Assembly: GCF_001611975.1 (NCBI RefSeq)
Contig: NZ_CP014525.1
Span: 922,001-986,000 of the forward strand
DNA length: 64,000 nucleotides
Reading direction: 5' to 3'
Origin: Haematospirillum jordaniae
GTDB taxonomy: Bacteria > Pseudomonadota > Alphaproteobacteria > Rhodospirillales > Rhodospirillaceae
Shown here: one piece after another, positions 37,139-44,329 of the stretch
Layout of the letters: each line of letters begins with the position of its first letter
How positions within the stretch are numbered: position 1 is the stretch's first letter
Program-made: the position numbers and the translations under genes
Notes under the pieces: model-generated
What the model saw: only the letters and a program-made list of their open reading frames with translations
Told to the model about the DNA's origin: nothing
Database searches by the model: none

Positions 37139-37308
37139 AGTCTGAGCTTGATGTGTGTTCCTTGTGCTGGCGTCGCAAACAGCATCGCCAAGGTAAACAG
37201 AGCATGTATTACGAAGAGCAATATCCCGACAGCCAGCGCAATGCCTGCCAACACTATCATCATCACAAGAGCTAATGCAGCGGCAAGAGTGCGGAGTTTT
37301 CTTTTCAT
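37135..37308 (-). CDS. Small membrane protein (57 residues), coupled to regulator gene
   Basis: A short frame encoding MKRKLRTLAAALALVMMIV and a second hydrophobic stretch (ALAVGILLFVIHALFTLAM), ending GTHIKLRL. Its ATG overlaps the stop codon of the upstream regulator gene (ATGA at 37305–37308), which is typical of translational coupling. It runs convergently into vsr with overlapping stops. One or two membrane segments are likely; function is unknown. The hydrophobic composition and the coupling are the only evidence. Confidence 0.5.
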   Translation of the reverse strand: MKRKLRTLAAALALVMMIVLAGIALAVGILLFVIHALFTLAMLFATPAQGTHIKLRL

Positions 37309-37745
37309 AATGGACGCCTTGTCGTCTGCTGAGCGGCTAGGATGACCTTCTCTACTTGCTGACGTCTGTTGTGTCCAGAGACCGAAGATGCCAGATCGAT
37401 GTGCCCGTCGGCCATCGCGTGGCCAAGTGCGGCGATGCCTTCACCAAGCTCGGCCATCACGTGATTGGCGTTTGCCGTCTGCTCCAGGCGATGGACACCA
37501 CCCAGACCGGCCTGCGCCAGTACGTGTTCCGCAAAAGCAACCGGCAAGACCCGAAAGTAAGAAAACAGCGCCGCAACACTTGGCACCGTTTCCCCCCGAT
37601 GGTGAGCCTTGATCGTTCGCGTGTCGATCCCTGTCCACCGGGACAGCTCTTCCCTGGACATGCGACCCGGGCCGACAAACATGTTCAGCGCCGTGGAAAT
37701 GCTCTGCTTTAACGCATCAGTGTTGATCGTCCAGTTTTCTGACAT
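37305..37745 (-). CDS. Helix-turn-helix phage-type regulator
   Basis: About 146 residues. The N-terminal part (LNMFVGPGRMSREELSRWTGIDTRTIKAHHRGETVPSVAAL) looks like a helix-turn-helix of the kind found in phage and mobile-element regulators. The C-terminal part (LEQTANANHVMAELGEGIAALGHAMADGHID) is helical and may mediate dimer formation. The ATG at 37745 is preceded by AAGGCGAG. The frame runs on upstream, but that part looks non-coding. It is divergent from a small plus-strand frame that starts at 37799. Confidence 0.65.
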   Translation of the reverse strand: MSENWTINTDALKQSISTALNMFVGPGRMSREELSRWTGIDTRTIKAHHRGETVPSVAALFSYFRVLPVAFAEHVLAQAGLGGVHRLEQTANANHVMAELGEGIAALGHAMADGHIDLASSVSGHNRRQQVEKVILAAQQTTRRPL

Positions 37746-37798
37746 GGATTTGCACTCGCCTTGCAGGTGATGCTTCCCCCTGCGATGAAAAAGGGGGG

Positions 37799-38008
37799 AT
37801 GATGGATATCGAGACATTGCTGAAACATGCGCCGCCCCTGGGAACACCGGACCGTGCTGAATGGAACAGGAGCCTGGGGGCGGATATCGACACAATGCTC
37901 AGGGCTGTGCGCATTCAGGTGCGCCTAGCCCGGAAAATGGCCCTCAGCGTGCGAGGGCGACCGCAAGGACCTCATCAAGATCGAAGCCAAGCGCCTGATG
38001 GATCCTGA
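37799..38008 (+). CDS. Hypothetical small protein in the regulator cluster
   Basis: 69 residues, starting directly after the purine run AAGGGGGG (two ATGs, 37799 and 37802). The first 48 residues (TLLKHAPPLGTPDRAEWNRSL, then DIDTMLRAVRIQVRLARKMA) look like a helical protein. The end overlaps the minus-strand regulator gene at 37944 and looks less like coding sequence. It may be a small regulator or a spurious frame. Confidence 0.35.
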   Translation: MMDIETLLKHAPPLGTPDRAEWNRSLGADIDTMLRAVRIQVRLARKMALSVRGRPQGPHQDRSQAPDGS

Positions 38009-38159
38009 CCGCCATCCGTGGTGAGACACGCCCGATCTTGAGGGCGCGGGATATACTGCCTTGACCCATGGCAATCTTGCGGCTGAGCGCACTTTGCGAC
38101 CCAGCCACACCAACAGCCTGTTCCATGAAATGTATGGCCCGGAGCTGTGCTTCTGTCAT
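37944..38159 (-). CDS. Cro/YdaS-like helix-turn-helix protein
   Basis: 71 residues. The segment VAGSQSALSRKIAMGQGSISRALKIGRVSPRMAVRIHQALG is a compact helix-turn-helix like those of YdaS/Cro repressors. The ATG at 38159 lies 5 nt after GGAGG, a near-ideal ribosome site, which decides against the earlier ATG at 38171. It is divergent from an XRE-type repressor gene at 38244, the usual arrangement of a phage immunity switch. Confidence 0.75.
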   Translation of the reverse strand: MTEAQLRAIHFMEQAVGVAGSQSALSRKIAMGQGSISRALKIGRVSPRMAVRIHQALGFDLDEVLAVALAR

Positions 38160-38243
38160 GCTTTCCTCCATCTATAAATAGATGAACAAGCTATCGATAA
38201 TTATGTGGACCGTCAAGGACATGAAATGGGGTAGAAGAGAGTC
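38160..38243. promoter_or_regulatory. Divergent promoter region of a phage-type switch
   Basis: 84 bp between two oppositely oriented helix-turn-helix genes. It is AT-rich and contains ATCTATAAATAGAT (38170–38183), an inverted repeat that could be an operator. Binding by either neighbour is inferred. Confidence 0.45.
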
Positions 38244-38642
38244 ATGACCGAATACGATCTTGATAGCATCGGCGGACGCCTGAAGAAGTTGCTGGCCGAC
38301 CGGAACATGTCGATCAGCGAGCTTGCGCGCCGTGTCCGGGCCTCGCAGTCGTCCATATCCTTCCTGATTGCGGGCAAAACCCGTACCACGTCAAAGCTGG
38401 CCGAGATTGCACGGGTCCTGGACGCGGATATTGCGTGGCTGGCGACAGGTCAGCCCAATCAGGACAGGGCAACATCAGGTCTTGATCGTGAACTGATGCG
38501 CTATGTGATTGCGCAATCCCTGTCAGGACTGCTGCAGGGGGGGCTTACCCCGGCCCAGGTTGCCGATGTCCTGATCGGCCTTCACGACAGCTGGCGCGGG
38601 AACGGGGCAGAAGCGGTAACGGCGTCGAAGACGGAGAGCTGA
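38244..38642 (+). CDS. XRE-family repressor-like protein
   Basis: 132 residues with an N-terminal XRE helix-turn-helix (GGRLKKLLADRNMSISELARRVRASQSSISFLIAGKTRTTSKLAEIARVLD). A short helical tail (AQSLSGLLQGGLTPAQVADVLIGLHD) could be a dimerisation part. No LexA-type self-cleavage domain is present. AAGAGAG precedes the start. It faces the YdaS-like gene and is the probable repressor of this element. Confidence 0.8.
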   Translation: MTEYDLDSIGGRLKKLLADRNMSISELARRVRASQSSISFLIAGKTRTTSKLAEIARVLDADIAWLATGQPNQDRATSGLDRELMRYVIAQSLSGLLQGGLTPAQVADVLIGLHDSWRGNGAEAVTASKTES

Positions 38643-38806
38643 CAGCCTGCTGAATGTAAAGAGCAAGTTCAGATTGTTGAGCGGCGCAATAGACGGAGCT
38701 GCTCGATCAGCTCTGGCAAGCACTCTTGTACGGTATCCCATACAACGCAAAGATTAATCTCGAAGTATCCATGGGCAATTCGGTTCCGCATGCCGCGCAT
38801 ACTGCG

Positions 38807-39069
38807 CTAGGGGACTTCGGGATGCTCGGCGACAAAAGCGCCATACCCACTTATAATCTTGGCGGTAAATATCCTTTTGAGTGCATCTATCCGGCTCCAG
38901 TGCGCCAAAAAGCTGTACAGCTGTCTTGTGCGGGCCATAGCCGATAGGCATGTTACGCCAGCGGATTTCGCTCTTGATCGTGTAGATGGTCCCGCTGGTC
39001 ACCCATCGGTCATCCACCCGCAGGACACCATGAGGCAATGGCAAAAACGGCTCGATGCCTAAGCATTTG
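38807..39069 (-). pseudogene. IS5-family transposase remnant with frameshift
   Basis: The minus strand reads IEPFLPLPHG, then LRVDDRWVTSGTIYTIKSEIRWRNMPIGYGPHKT, close to the N-terminal region of IS5/IS1031-type transposases. After PHKT the matching frame shifts and continues LYSFLAHWSRIDALKRIFTA before a TAG. The remnant therefore has a frameshift and lacks the catalytic domain. I found no terminal inverted repeats. The bases between 38643 and 38806 hold nothing else that I can support. Confidence 0.75.
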
Positions 39070-39152
39070 CGGTGGGGACAATGAAAGTAAATCAGTCATG
39101 GTGGCCTCTCCGCCATAACCAGAAACACAAACACCAGTCCTAGCCTAAGCCG

Positions 39153-39869
39153 TTAAGGAGACCCAAGCCTAAAGCATGCTTCAATTTCAGCACCCCTTGC
39201 CCAAGGTGCGAGAAGAAACGTTCTAAGACGCCCCTCGGTCAAGATGTCAAGGTTGATGCGACCATGGTCTGATGCAAACGTAAACATATGAGTAAGGCCG
39301 TGTGCCTCAGCCATCGCGCGAAGCGACGCAGGAGTATACGGTCTCACATGTGTATAGTCTTCCCAGAACGCGGTTCCAACCCTCCGAATGTTTGGTGTGC
39401 GAACATACAGACAGCCGCCTGGCCGCAACGTTCTTTTCGCCTCTTTGAGGAAGAGCAACGGATCTGCAAGGTGTTCGATAACGTGATTCATCATGATCAC
39501 GTCAACCGTCTTGTCTTCTAGGGGTAGACTCTCAGTCTCAATATTCACTCTGTAGAACTCAATGCCTTTTTCCTTTAAGGTGCAGGCAAAGTCGTCGCCT
39601 TGGTCTATGCCGATGCGTCGCAGGCCAGAGCGATGTAGCGAGAGCGCCCAACCGTCCCCGGGGCCAACCTCAAGAACGGTGATATCTCCCGAGTTTCCTT
39701 TAGAGCAAAGCGACAGCACCCGGTCCAGAAACAGGGCATGCCGACTTGACTGCCCCATCTTTTGAGCCTTGGCATCCAGTAGGGAACGAAAAAAACCGCC
39801 AATTAATCGGGGCTTGTGAGTAGAAAGCGTGCTTCTGTAGTACGCGAGATAGCCTTTATAATCACTCAT
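39153..39869 (-). CDS. Class I SAM-dependent methyltransferase
   Basis: 238 residues. Motif I is VLEVGPGDGWALSLH, followed by an acidic strand (RIGIDQGDDF). The region VDVIMMNHVIEHLADPLLFLKEAKRTLRPGGCLYVRTPN is typical of Methyltransf_11/UbiG-like enzymes. Small-molecule or sugar methylation is the likely type of reaction; the substrate cannot be named. It lies alone in the accessory region and may have arrived with the integrated element or with an O-antigen-type cluster. Confidence 0.8.
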   Translation of the reverse strand: MSDYKGYLAYYRSTLSTHKPRLIGGFFRSLLDAKAQKMGQSSRHALFLDRVLSLCSKGNSGDITVLEVGPGDGWALSLHRSGLRRIGIDQGDDFACTLKEKGIEFYRVNIETESLPLEDKTVDVIMMNHVIEHLADPLLFLKEAKRTLRPGGCLYVRTPNIRRVGTAFWEDYTHVRPYTPASLRAMAEAHGLTHMFTFASDHGRINLDILTEGRLRTFLLAPWARGAEIEACFRLGSP

Positions 39870-40168
39870 GAGTTTTCCAACTTGGGCGTGCAGTATTAAG
39901 CGCGATAATTAGGTGAGGGCTACCCAATGATAAGTGTGATTGGAAGGATATCGCAAGCAGTAAAGAAACATATAGCCAATAAAGGCGGAAGATATCTATC
40001 TCTACTTAAGGATCATGAAAAGGGATGATTCTGGTCAATGTTTCAATGGCGATAATCTTGGGTGGAGCGCTGATTTTGATAAGCGTATAGGCTAGTTCTG
40101 ACGGCTGTCTAGGCTCCTGCTGAATCGTTCGTGCATTTGATCGATCTCCTTATGTCCGGCCACGCCAC
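39870..40168. other. Intergenic stretch in the accessory region
   Basis: 299 bp, rather AT-rich. It has only a 33-codon frame near 39927 without a ribosome site. I see no gene, repeat or RNA that can be supported. Confidence 0.4.
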
Positions 40169-40465
40169 TTAACGCGCGGTCCATGTTGGCGCTTTTGGTT
40201 TCGTGGATGTCAGGGCCGCGTCAGGAAGAGCGAATTGCCGGAGGGCGGCGTCGATTTCAGCATCCTTTCTGGCGGCATCCCGTTCGGTAAGAAGCCGCGC
40301 AGCCAGATGGCGAACGTGGTCCTGATTCAGCAGCCCCGGATGATCACAGACAATGCGGGCCAGTACACGCAAGGCAGCGGTAATCCGCTCTTCGGTCAGG
40401 GGGCCCGGACGGGTGTGCGCCCTGGCTCCCTGCATGGGAATCCTGATGTCCTTTGTCAGGGGCAT
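40169..40465 (-). CDS. Hypothetical protein of the integrated element
   Basis: 98 residues, rich in Ala, Arg and Asp (EERITAALRVLARIVCDHPGLLNQDHVRHLAARLLTERDAARKDAEID), mostly helical. It starts 2 nt after the stop codon of the HD-hydrolase-like gene, so the two are translated together. The function is not recognised. Similar small helical proteins often follow nucleotide hydrolases in prophages. Confidence 0.55.
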   Translation of the reverse strand: MPLTKDIRIPMQGARAHTRPGPLTEERITAALRVLARIVCDHPGLLNQDHVRHLAARLLTERDAARKDAEIDAALRQFALPDAALTSTKPKAPTWTAR

Positions 40466-40467
40466 CG

Positions 40468-41043
40468 TCAGCTTGCCATTGCCTGGTGCCGTACAGCCCG
40501 GCTGCGCAGACTTTCCAGACACTCCAGGAACAGGTCCGGAGCACGGTGTTCGGGTTCAGGCTGGATGCGGAACTCTGCCGCGCCCGGAAATTCCATATCG
40601 CTGTTCCGGACCAGAAGCAGATCCCGATACTCGGTCGCAAGCATGATCTCATCGACAAGTTTCAAAACAGTGACCCAGCCCGCAGGCAAAGGAAAAGGCA
40701 GCCCGAATGCCTGGTGGATGGTGAGGGTAATCGCCGTGTCAAGCGTTCCAAGCGGAGAGATTCTGGCAATTTTCTCCAGTGCCATGGTGACCAGCGGTGA
40801 AAGCGTGCCAATGTAGGCATCCGGCGCATCGTCCAGAAGCGCGGCCAACAAAGCTGTCTGGCCATATTTCTCAATCGCATTGCTACGAACGTGGAGCTCT
40901 TTGCAATGGGCGATCATCTGCAATGCGTTGTGCGTGAACGGCAGTTTCAGTCCAATGCAGGAATACGCAAGGAATATAGCATCATCGAGGTTCAGCAACA
41001 CCACCCTGCAACGCAGCATCCCCGCTTGCTGTAAGTAACCCAT
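40468..41043 (-). CDS. Degenerate HD-domain nucleotide hydrolase-like protein
   Basis: The central part (LLAALLDDAPDAYIGTLSPLVTMALEK) resembles the HD motif region of YfbR-like phage phosphohydrolases, usually LLHDAPEAYIGD. Here the His of the HD pair is Asp. Further matches are IHQAFGLPFPLPAGW and VDEIMLATEYRDLL, the family's conserved Asp and helix. The start is uncertain: I give the ATG at 41043 (191 residues), and 41067 and 40,991-side starts are possible. The frame is open up to 41286 through the repeat core, where it reads GLFPLRVLYSPPSR. Activity is doubtful because of the changed His. Confidence 0.5.
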   Translation of the reverse strand: MGYLQQAGMLRCRVVLLNLDDAIFLAYSCIGLKLPFTHNALQMIAHCKELHVRSNAIEKYGQTALLAALLDDAPDAYIGTLSPLVTMALEKIARISPLGTLDTAITLTIHQAFGLPFPLPAGWVTVLKLVDEIMLATEYRDLLLVRNSDMEFPGAAEFRIQPEPEHRAPDLFLECLESLRSRAVRHQAMAS

Positions 41044-41189
41044 CCGTTTTTCGCTTGCATCCACCATGCGGTTTCGATAACGTCCGCGTTGGAGCCAAAA
41101 AACTCCATGTACATGCAAAGGCGGATGACCGCACCGAATTGAACGCGGTTTTTTTGTGCCCGGATTCTGTCCGGCGCATTCCTCCCTTC

Positions 41190-41285
41190 GGCGGGAGGGC
41201 GGCGAATACAACACCCGCAAGGGAAATAAGCCCGCTCGACTGCCTGACCTTTGCCAGTGCATCTCGGGTTTTTTGCCTCCCGCCA
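41190..41285 (+). repeat. Structured repeat core, copy D
   Basis: About 96 bp matching the cores of repeats A, B and C, including GCGGGAGGGCGGCGAATA, ACCCGCAAGGGAAATAAG and the closing CCTCCCGCCA. The outer stem GCGGGAGG/CCTCCCGC is kept, while the middle has changed. The flanking hairpins of A–C are absent, but a separate hairpin CCTCCC-TTCG-GCGGGAGG overlaps the left end. It lies between two divergent operons of the integrated element, the place where phage satellites keep immunity RNAs. Confidence 0.75.
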
Positions 41286-41344
41286 CCAGCGGCCATTACG
41301 GCCTCTGGATGGTGCGTCGATACGCCGAAGGGGAGTTTTTCTCG

Positions 41345-41902
41345 ATGATGTTCACGCATCGCATGACCGAAACCGAGCGCCTGCGCTGGGTTGGTCACGT
41401 GGGAGGGCGAAAGGACCTGAGCCTGAGTGCCCGCGTTGTCGCTCTTTCACTGGGCTATGGCCTCGCTCCGTTTATCCAGGCATCCATTATGCGCACAGCA
41501 CGCGGCTTGGCCGAGGCCAGCGGAATGTGCGTGCGGACCTGCCTGACCGCGCTGCGGAAGCTGCAAGCGGCTGGACTTCTGCCCAGAACCCAGACCGTAC
41601 GGCAACCCCTGAAGACGGTGACAGCCGCCCTGAAGGCCGCCATGACCTGCATGGGCATTCTGCGTCGGGACCCGGCAAAGGATGCTGTGGAGCGCCTGGC
41701 GACCACCTTGCATGAGTCAGGCTGCCGGGTAGCGGAAACGCTGGTCCGTCAGGCTGATGCAGCCTTTGATGGCCTGATTCTGGAACTGCAGTGCTCGTCC
41801 TTTGCCTATGACTGGCTGACAGGCCGTCAGCAGCATGAACTGCGGCGGGCGGCAGACCAGGCAGGCCTTCAGGTACACGTAGTCAGGGGGAGTGCCGGAT
41901 GA
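41345..41902 (+). CDS. Helical, possibly helix-turn-helix protein of the integrated element
   Basis: 185 residues. The segment FIQASIMRTARGLAEASGMCVRTCLTALRKLQAAGLL looks like a winged-helix or helix-turn-helix DNA-binding region. The rest is helical (VERLATTLHESGCRVAETLVRQADAAFDGL). AAGGGGAG lies 9 nt before the ATG at 41345, which sets the start; the frame is open upstream through the repeat core. The next gene overlaps by 4 bp. It may be a replication or transcription factor of the element; this is inference. Confidence 0.6.
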   Translation: MMFTHRMTETERLRWVGHVGGRKDLSLSARVVALSLGYGLAPFIQASIMRTARGLAEASGMCVRTCLTALRKLQAAGLLPRTQTVRQPLKTVTAALKAAMTCMGILRRDPAKDAVERLATTLHESGCRVAETLVRQADAAFDGLILELQCSSFAYDWLTGRQQHELRRAADQAGLQVHVVRGSAG

Positions 41903-42297
41903 TGAGTCTGCAACAGATGTACACCGCACCATCCTCAGATGTCCTGCCCGACCCGGTTGTGATGCTGGCCCGCCAACTGGCCACGGTAACCCGCGTCGCC
42001 ATGCATCAGGCCCCGCTGGATCCGGCCAACACAGCCCTGATCGACCAGCTGGAGCACCGCATCAGCCACGCCCGGGCAACCAGCCTTGACGGCGCGCTGG
42101 CACAGGGCCTCGCCGCCTTCGGGATCCTGTCCGCCCTCGAAGATGAAGCGGGCGACGCGGACCCCGATGCCCTGATCCGCCGGGCCTGTCGGCTGGTGGC
42201 TTCGATGCTGGGTGTTCTGGAGCAGGCCGCATCGGTCCACAGCGCCGCACTCGGCGGGACGTATTACGGCGTGCGGGCCATCGGAGGAATGGCTTGA
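41899..42297 (+). CDS. Hypothetical protein of the integrated element
   Basis: 132 residues, Ala-rich and helical (DPVVMLARQLATVTRVAMHQAPLDPANTALIDQLEHRISHARA), ending in a Gly/Tyr-rich tail (ALGGTYYGVRAIGGMA). The ATG overlaps the end of the preceding gene by 4 bp, so the pair is an operon. I do not recognise a family. Confidence 0.6.
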   Translation: MMSLQQMYTAPSSDVLPDPVVMLARQLATVTRVAMHQAPLDPANTALIDQLEHRISHARATSLDGALAQGLAAFGILSALEDEAGDADPDALIRRACRLVASMLGVLEQAASVHSAALGGTYYGVRAIGGMA

Positions 42298-42398
42298 TTC
42301 TATGCCCTGCGTTCAAGAAGTATGGCCAAGGGGGCGAGGATGCCTCTTCTTCACCCTGAAGGGGCTTGTCTCGATCCATTTATTGTAGTAACAAAAAT

Positions 42399-42674
42399 AT
42401 GGACATAGAGTTCGATGCCAGCAAGCGTACCCTGACCCTTGAAAACAGGGGCCTGGATATGGCTGATGCTGAAGAGGTGTTTTCAGGGCCTCACATAACG
42501 GTTCTGGATGACCGGCGCGAGTACGGCGAGCAACGCCTTATTACTGTCGGCTATATGGATGGACGCATGGTGGTGATGGTATGGACGCCGCGCCAGAGCG
42601 CGTACCGCATTATCAGCTTGAGGAAAGCCAATGCCCGTGAAGAAAAAAGGTTCCAGCCCCGCCTGGGTGGATGA
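42399..42674 (+). CDS. brnT: BrnT-type toxin of a type II toxin–antitoxin pair
   Basis: 91 residues of the RelE-like BrnT ribonuclease family. The start MDIEFDASKRTLTLENRGLDMADAEEVF and the middle DRREYGEQRLITVGYMDGRMVVMVWTPR are typical; RIISLRKANAREEKRF closes the domain. Such toxins cleave RNA and slow growth. The ATG at 42399 has no clear ribosome site. The antitoxin gene overlaps by 44 bp downstream, the usual toxin-first order for this family. Autoregulation by the pair is expected. Confidence 0.85.
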   Translation: MDIEFDASKRTLTLENRGLDMADAEEVFSGPHITVLDDRREYGEQRLITVGYMDGRMVVMVWTPRQSAYRIISLRKANAREEKRFQPRLGG

Positions 42675-42912
42675 AGACGATGCCCCGGACCTGTCAGCGC
42701 CGGAATGGGCACAGGCTTTTGACAAGGCACCCGTAAGACGGGGACGCCCTCCGCTGAACCGCACCAAGGCATCGACAACCGTTCGTCTTGACCCGGACAT
42801 TCTGGAGTATCTGAGAGCAGGCGGACCCGGTTGGCAGACCCGACTGAATGCCTTCCTGCGTGAAGCTATCGCTGCCGAACAAAACCAAAGATCCCGGAAG
42901 CACACATCTTAA
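42631..42912 (+). CDS. brnA: BrnA-type antitoxin
   Basis: 93 residues. A Lys-rich start is followed by acidic residues, and the ribbon-helix-helix STTVRLDPDILEYLRAGGPGWQTRLNAFLREAI closes the protein. This matches BrnA antitoxins, which bind BrnT and the shared promoter. The last 18 or so bases and what follows recur in altered form near 43767, beyond the dinD fragment. Confidence 0.85.
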   Translation: MPVKKKGSSPAWVDEDDAPDLSAPEWAQAFDKAPVRRGRPPLNRTKASTTVRLDPDILEYLRAGGPGWQTRLNAFLREAIAAEQNQRSRKHTS

Positions 42913-43006
42913 AGAGCAGATACAGCAATCTTGCCATGGCTAGTTCAGGCGTTCACAGGGACCAGCAAGGGCGAGAAACGATATACGTGATTGACCTTCT
43001 CAGAAT

Positions 43007-43279
43007 TTATTCGGAGAAGTAAGTTTTCACGAAATCGTGCCCCTTCGGAGTGATCTTGAAGCCGCCATCCACGTCTTCCGCATAGCCCTGATATATAAGG
43101 TTGTTTTTTGCAGCTTTGTGAGATTTCAGGTTGCGAACGATCTGAGAAAACTTCGTGTCCTTCCTCCCTGTCAAAACCTCTTGGCTATCATCTGGGACCC
43201 GAATGTAATTTGGTAATTCTGCAATCAATTCAGATGTTGAAATGGCTCCATGCGGCTTGGTAGCTCTGACCAAATGCAA
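43007..43279 (-). pseudogene. Fragment with winged-helix-like domain, N-terminus missing
   Basis: 90 residues reading TSELIAELPNYIRVPDDSQEVLTGRKDTKFSQIVRNLKSHKAAKNNLI, then ITPKGHDFVKTYF. This looks like a small winged-helix domain of the kind attached to restriction or HNH nucleases, but I cannot name it. The start overlaps the end of the broken dinD gene, and there is no ribosome site, so it is more likely the 3' end of a larger gene joined to dinD by deletion. Confidence 0.45.
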
Positions 43280-43694
43280 CCGGCTTCTTCCGTGCGTCGC
43301 TGTTCTGTGTGATCAGGTAGCAGGCGTAGCGACCGAGCTTCATATCCTCAATTTCGCGAACCGCTCCTGATCCTAATTCGACCATTTTCGTGACGTCACG
43401 AAAATGGTCGTCAACGCGCTGACCAGAGTTTTCGCAAGCGATTTTTGCTCTGCTTATGGAGGACAGGAAGTTCTCCCATCTGTCGTAACCAAGAAGCTTT
43501 TGCAAATCCCGGGCAAACCAAAACTCCTTTCCCCCACCGTCCTTTCGCGCTGCCGCCTCGAAAGCCGCAATCAGTTTTTCGATTTCGCCATCATTCATTG
43601 AGGTGTTAGTGACTAAAGTCAATTCTGCCGGTTCTGTTTTCGCAACCCGCTCAATTGTCTCGCTAAAATTCATTCCGGTCAGCGTTTTGCTCAT
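43230..43694 (-). pseudogene. dinD: Truncated DNA-damage-inducible protein D gene
   Basis: The 154-residue frame matches the N-terminal half of DinD/BRO-type proteins: EFWFARDLQKLLGYDRWENFLSSISRAKIACENSG, DDHFRDVTKMVELGSGAVREIEDMKLGRYACYLITQN. DinD is normally near 270 residues. After VAFGQSYQAA the match stops and unrelated sequence follows. AAGGA precedes the ATG at 43694. I found no GTTC-N7-GTTC LexA box upstream. It is flanked by imperfect copies of the brnA 3' end. Confidence 0.65.
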
Positions 43695-43870
43695 GCGTTC
43701 AGTTCCTTGGCATGCTCATTCTTCTCTATTGCCGCCCACGAACGTGGTGTCGGCCTCAACTATGCTCCGGAAGCACACACCTTGAGGCATGTATAGCGAT
43801 CTTATCGTTAACAGCCAATCACAGCATACAGCCGGAAAGTAATTTTAAGGGAACCGTGCAGATGAACGCT

Positions 43871-44134
43871 TTACGAGGAACTGCGGCCATTGTAGCTGAA
43901 ATAGTTATTCAGCTTAATAGCTATAAGAGCACTGCCGCAGAATATCGATAACCATATAAAATTTCCAAATTCTTCGAAATCGTCTGCAATTGGTGCATCT
44001 TGATAAATGTATAATAAAAATGTAATAACTGAATATAATATAGTAAATAATATGGAGTGTATTATTAATACATATATATGCTTTGCTATGAAGAATAGAA
44101 TTGATTCGAAAAATCTGCTTGATAATGAATCCAT
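43871..44134 (-). CDS. Small membrane protein, AT-rich gene
   Basis: 87 residues with two hydrophobic segments (KHIYVLIIHSILFTILYSVITFLLYIY and FIWLSIFCGSALIAIKLN). The ATG at 44134 is preceded by GGGAGG at good spacing, which supports it as a real gene. Its base composition is far more AT-rich than the genes around it, so it was probably acquired from elsewhere. The function is unknown; with a toxin–antitoxin pair and an integrase nearby, a defence or toxin role is possible but unsupported. Confidence 0.6.
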   Translation of the reverse strand: MDSLSSRFFESILFFIAKHIYVLIIHSILFTILYSVITFLLYIYQDAPIADDFEEFGNFIWLSIFCGSALIAIKLNNYFSYNGRSSS

Positions 44135-44329
44135 AGCATCCTCCCGATGAATTTTATAGCGAGTTACGCGCCTACACTAACATGCATGAATGCTGTATTG
44201 AATTGATAATGCAATGAAAACATTGGTAGCTTTATTTAACTGACTGCCTGCAAATTGTATATATACAATAACAGGCAATCCAGTCATGTATCTATCCAAG
44301 TAAACACATAATATTCCGCCCTCACGCAT

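Noticed and set aside
39927..40028. 33-codon frame in the stretch after the methyltransferase
   Set aside because: Too short, without a ribosome site or recognisable pattern.
41156..41344. Upstream extension of the frame beginning at 41345
   Set aside because: It runs through the structured repeat core, while a good ribosome site supports the later start.
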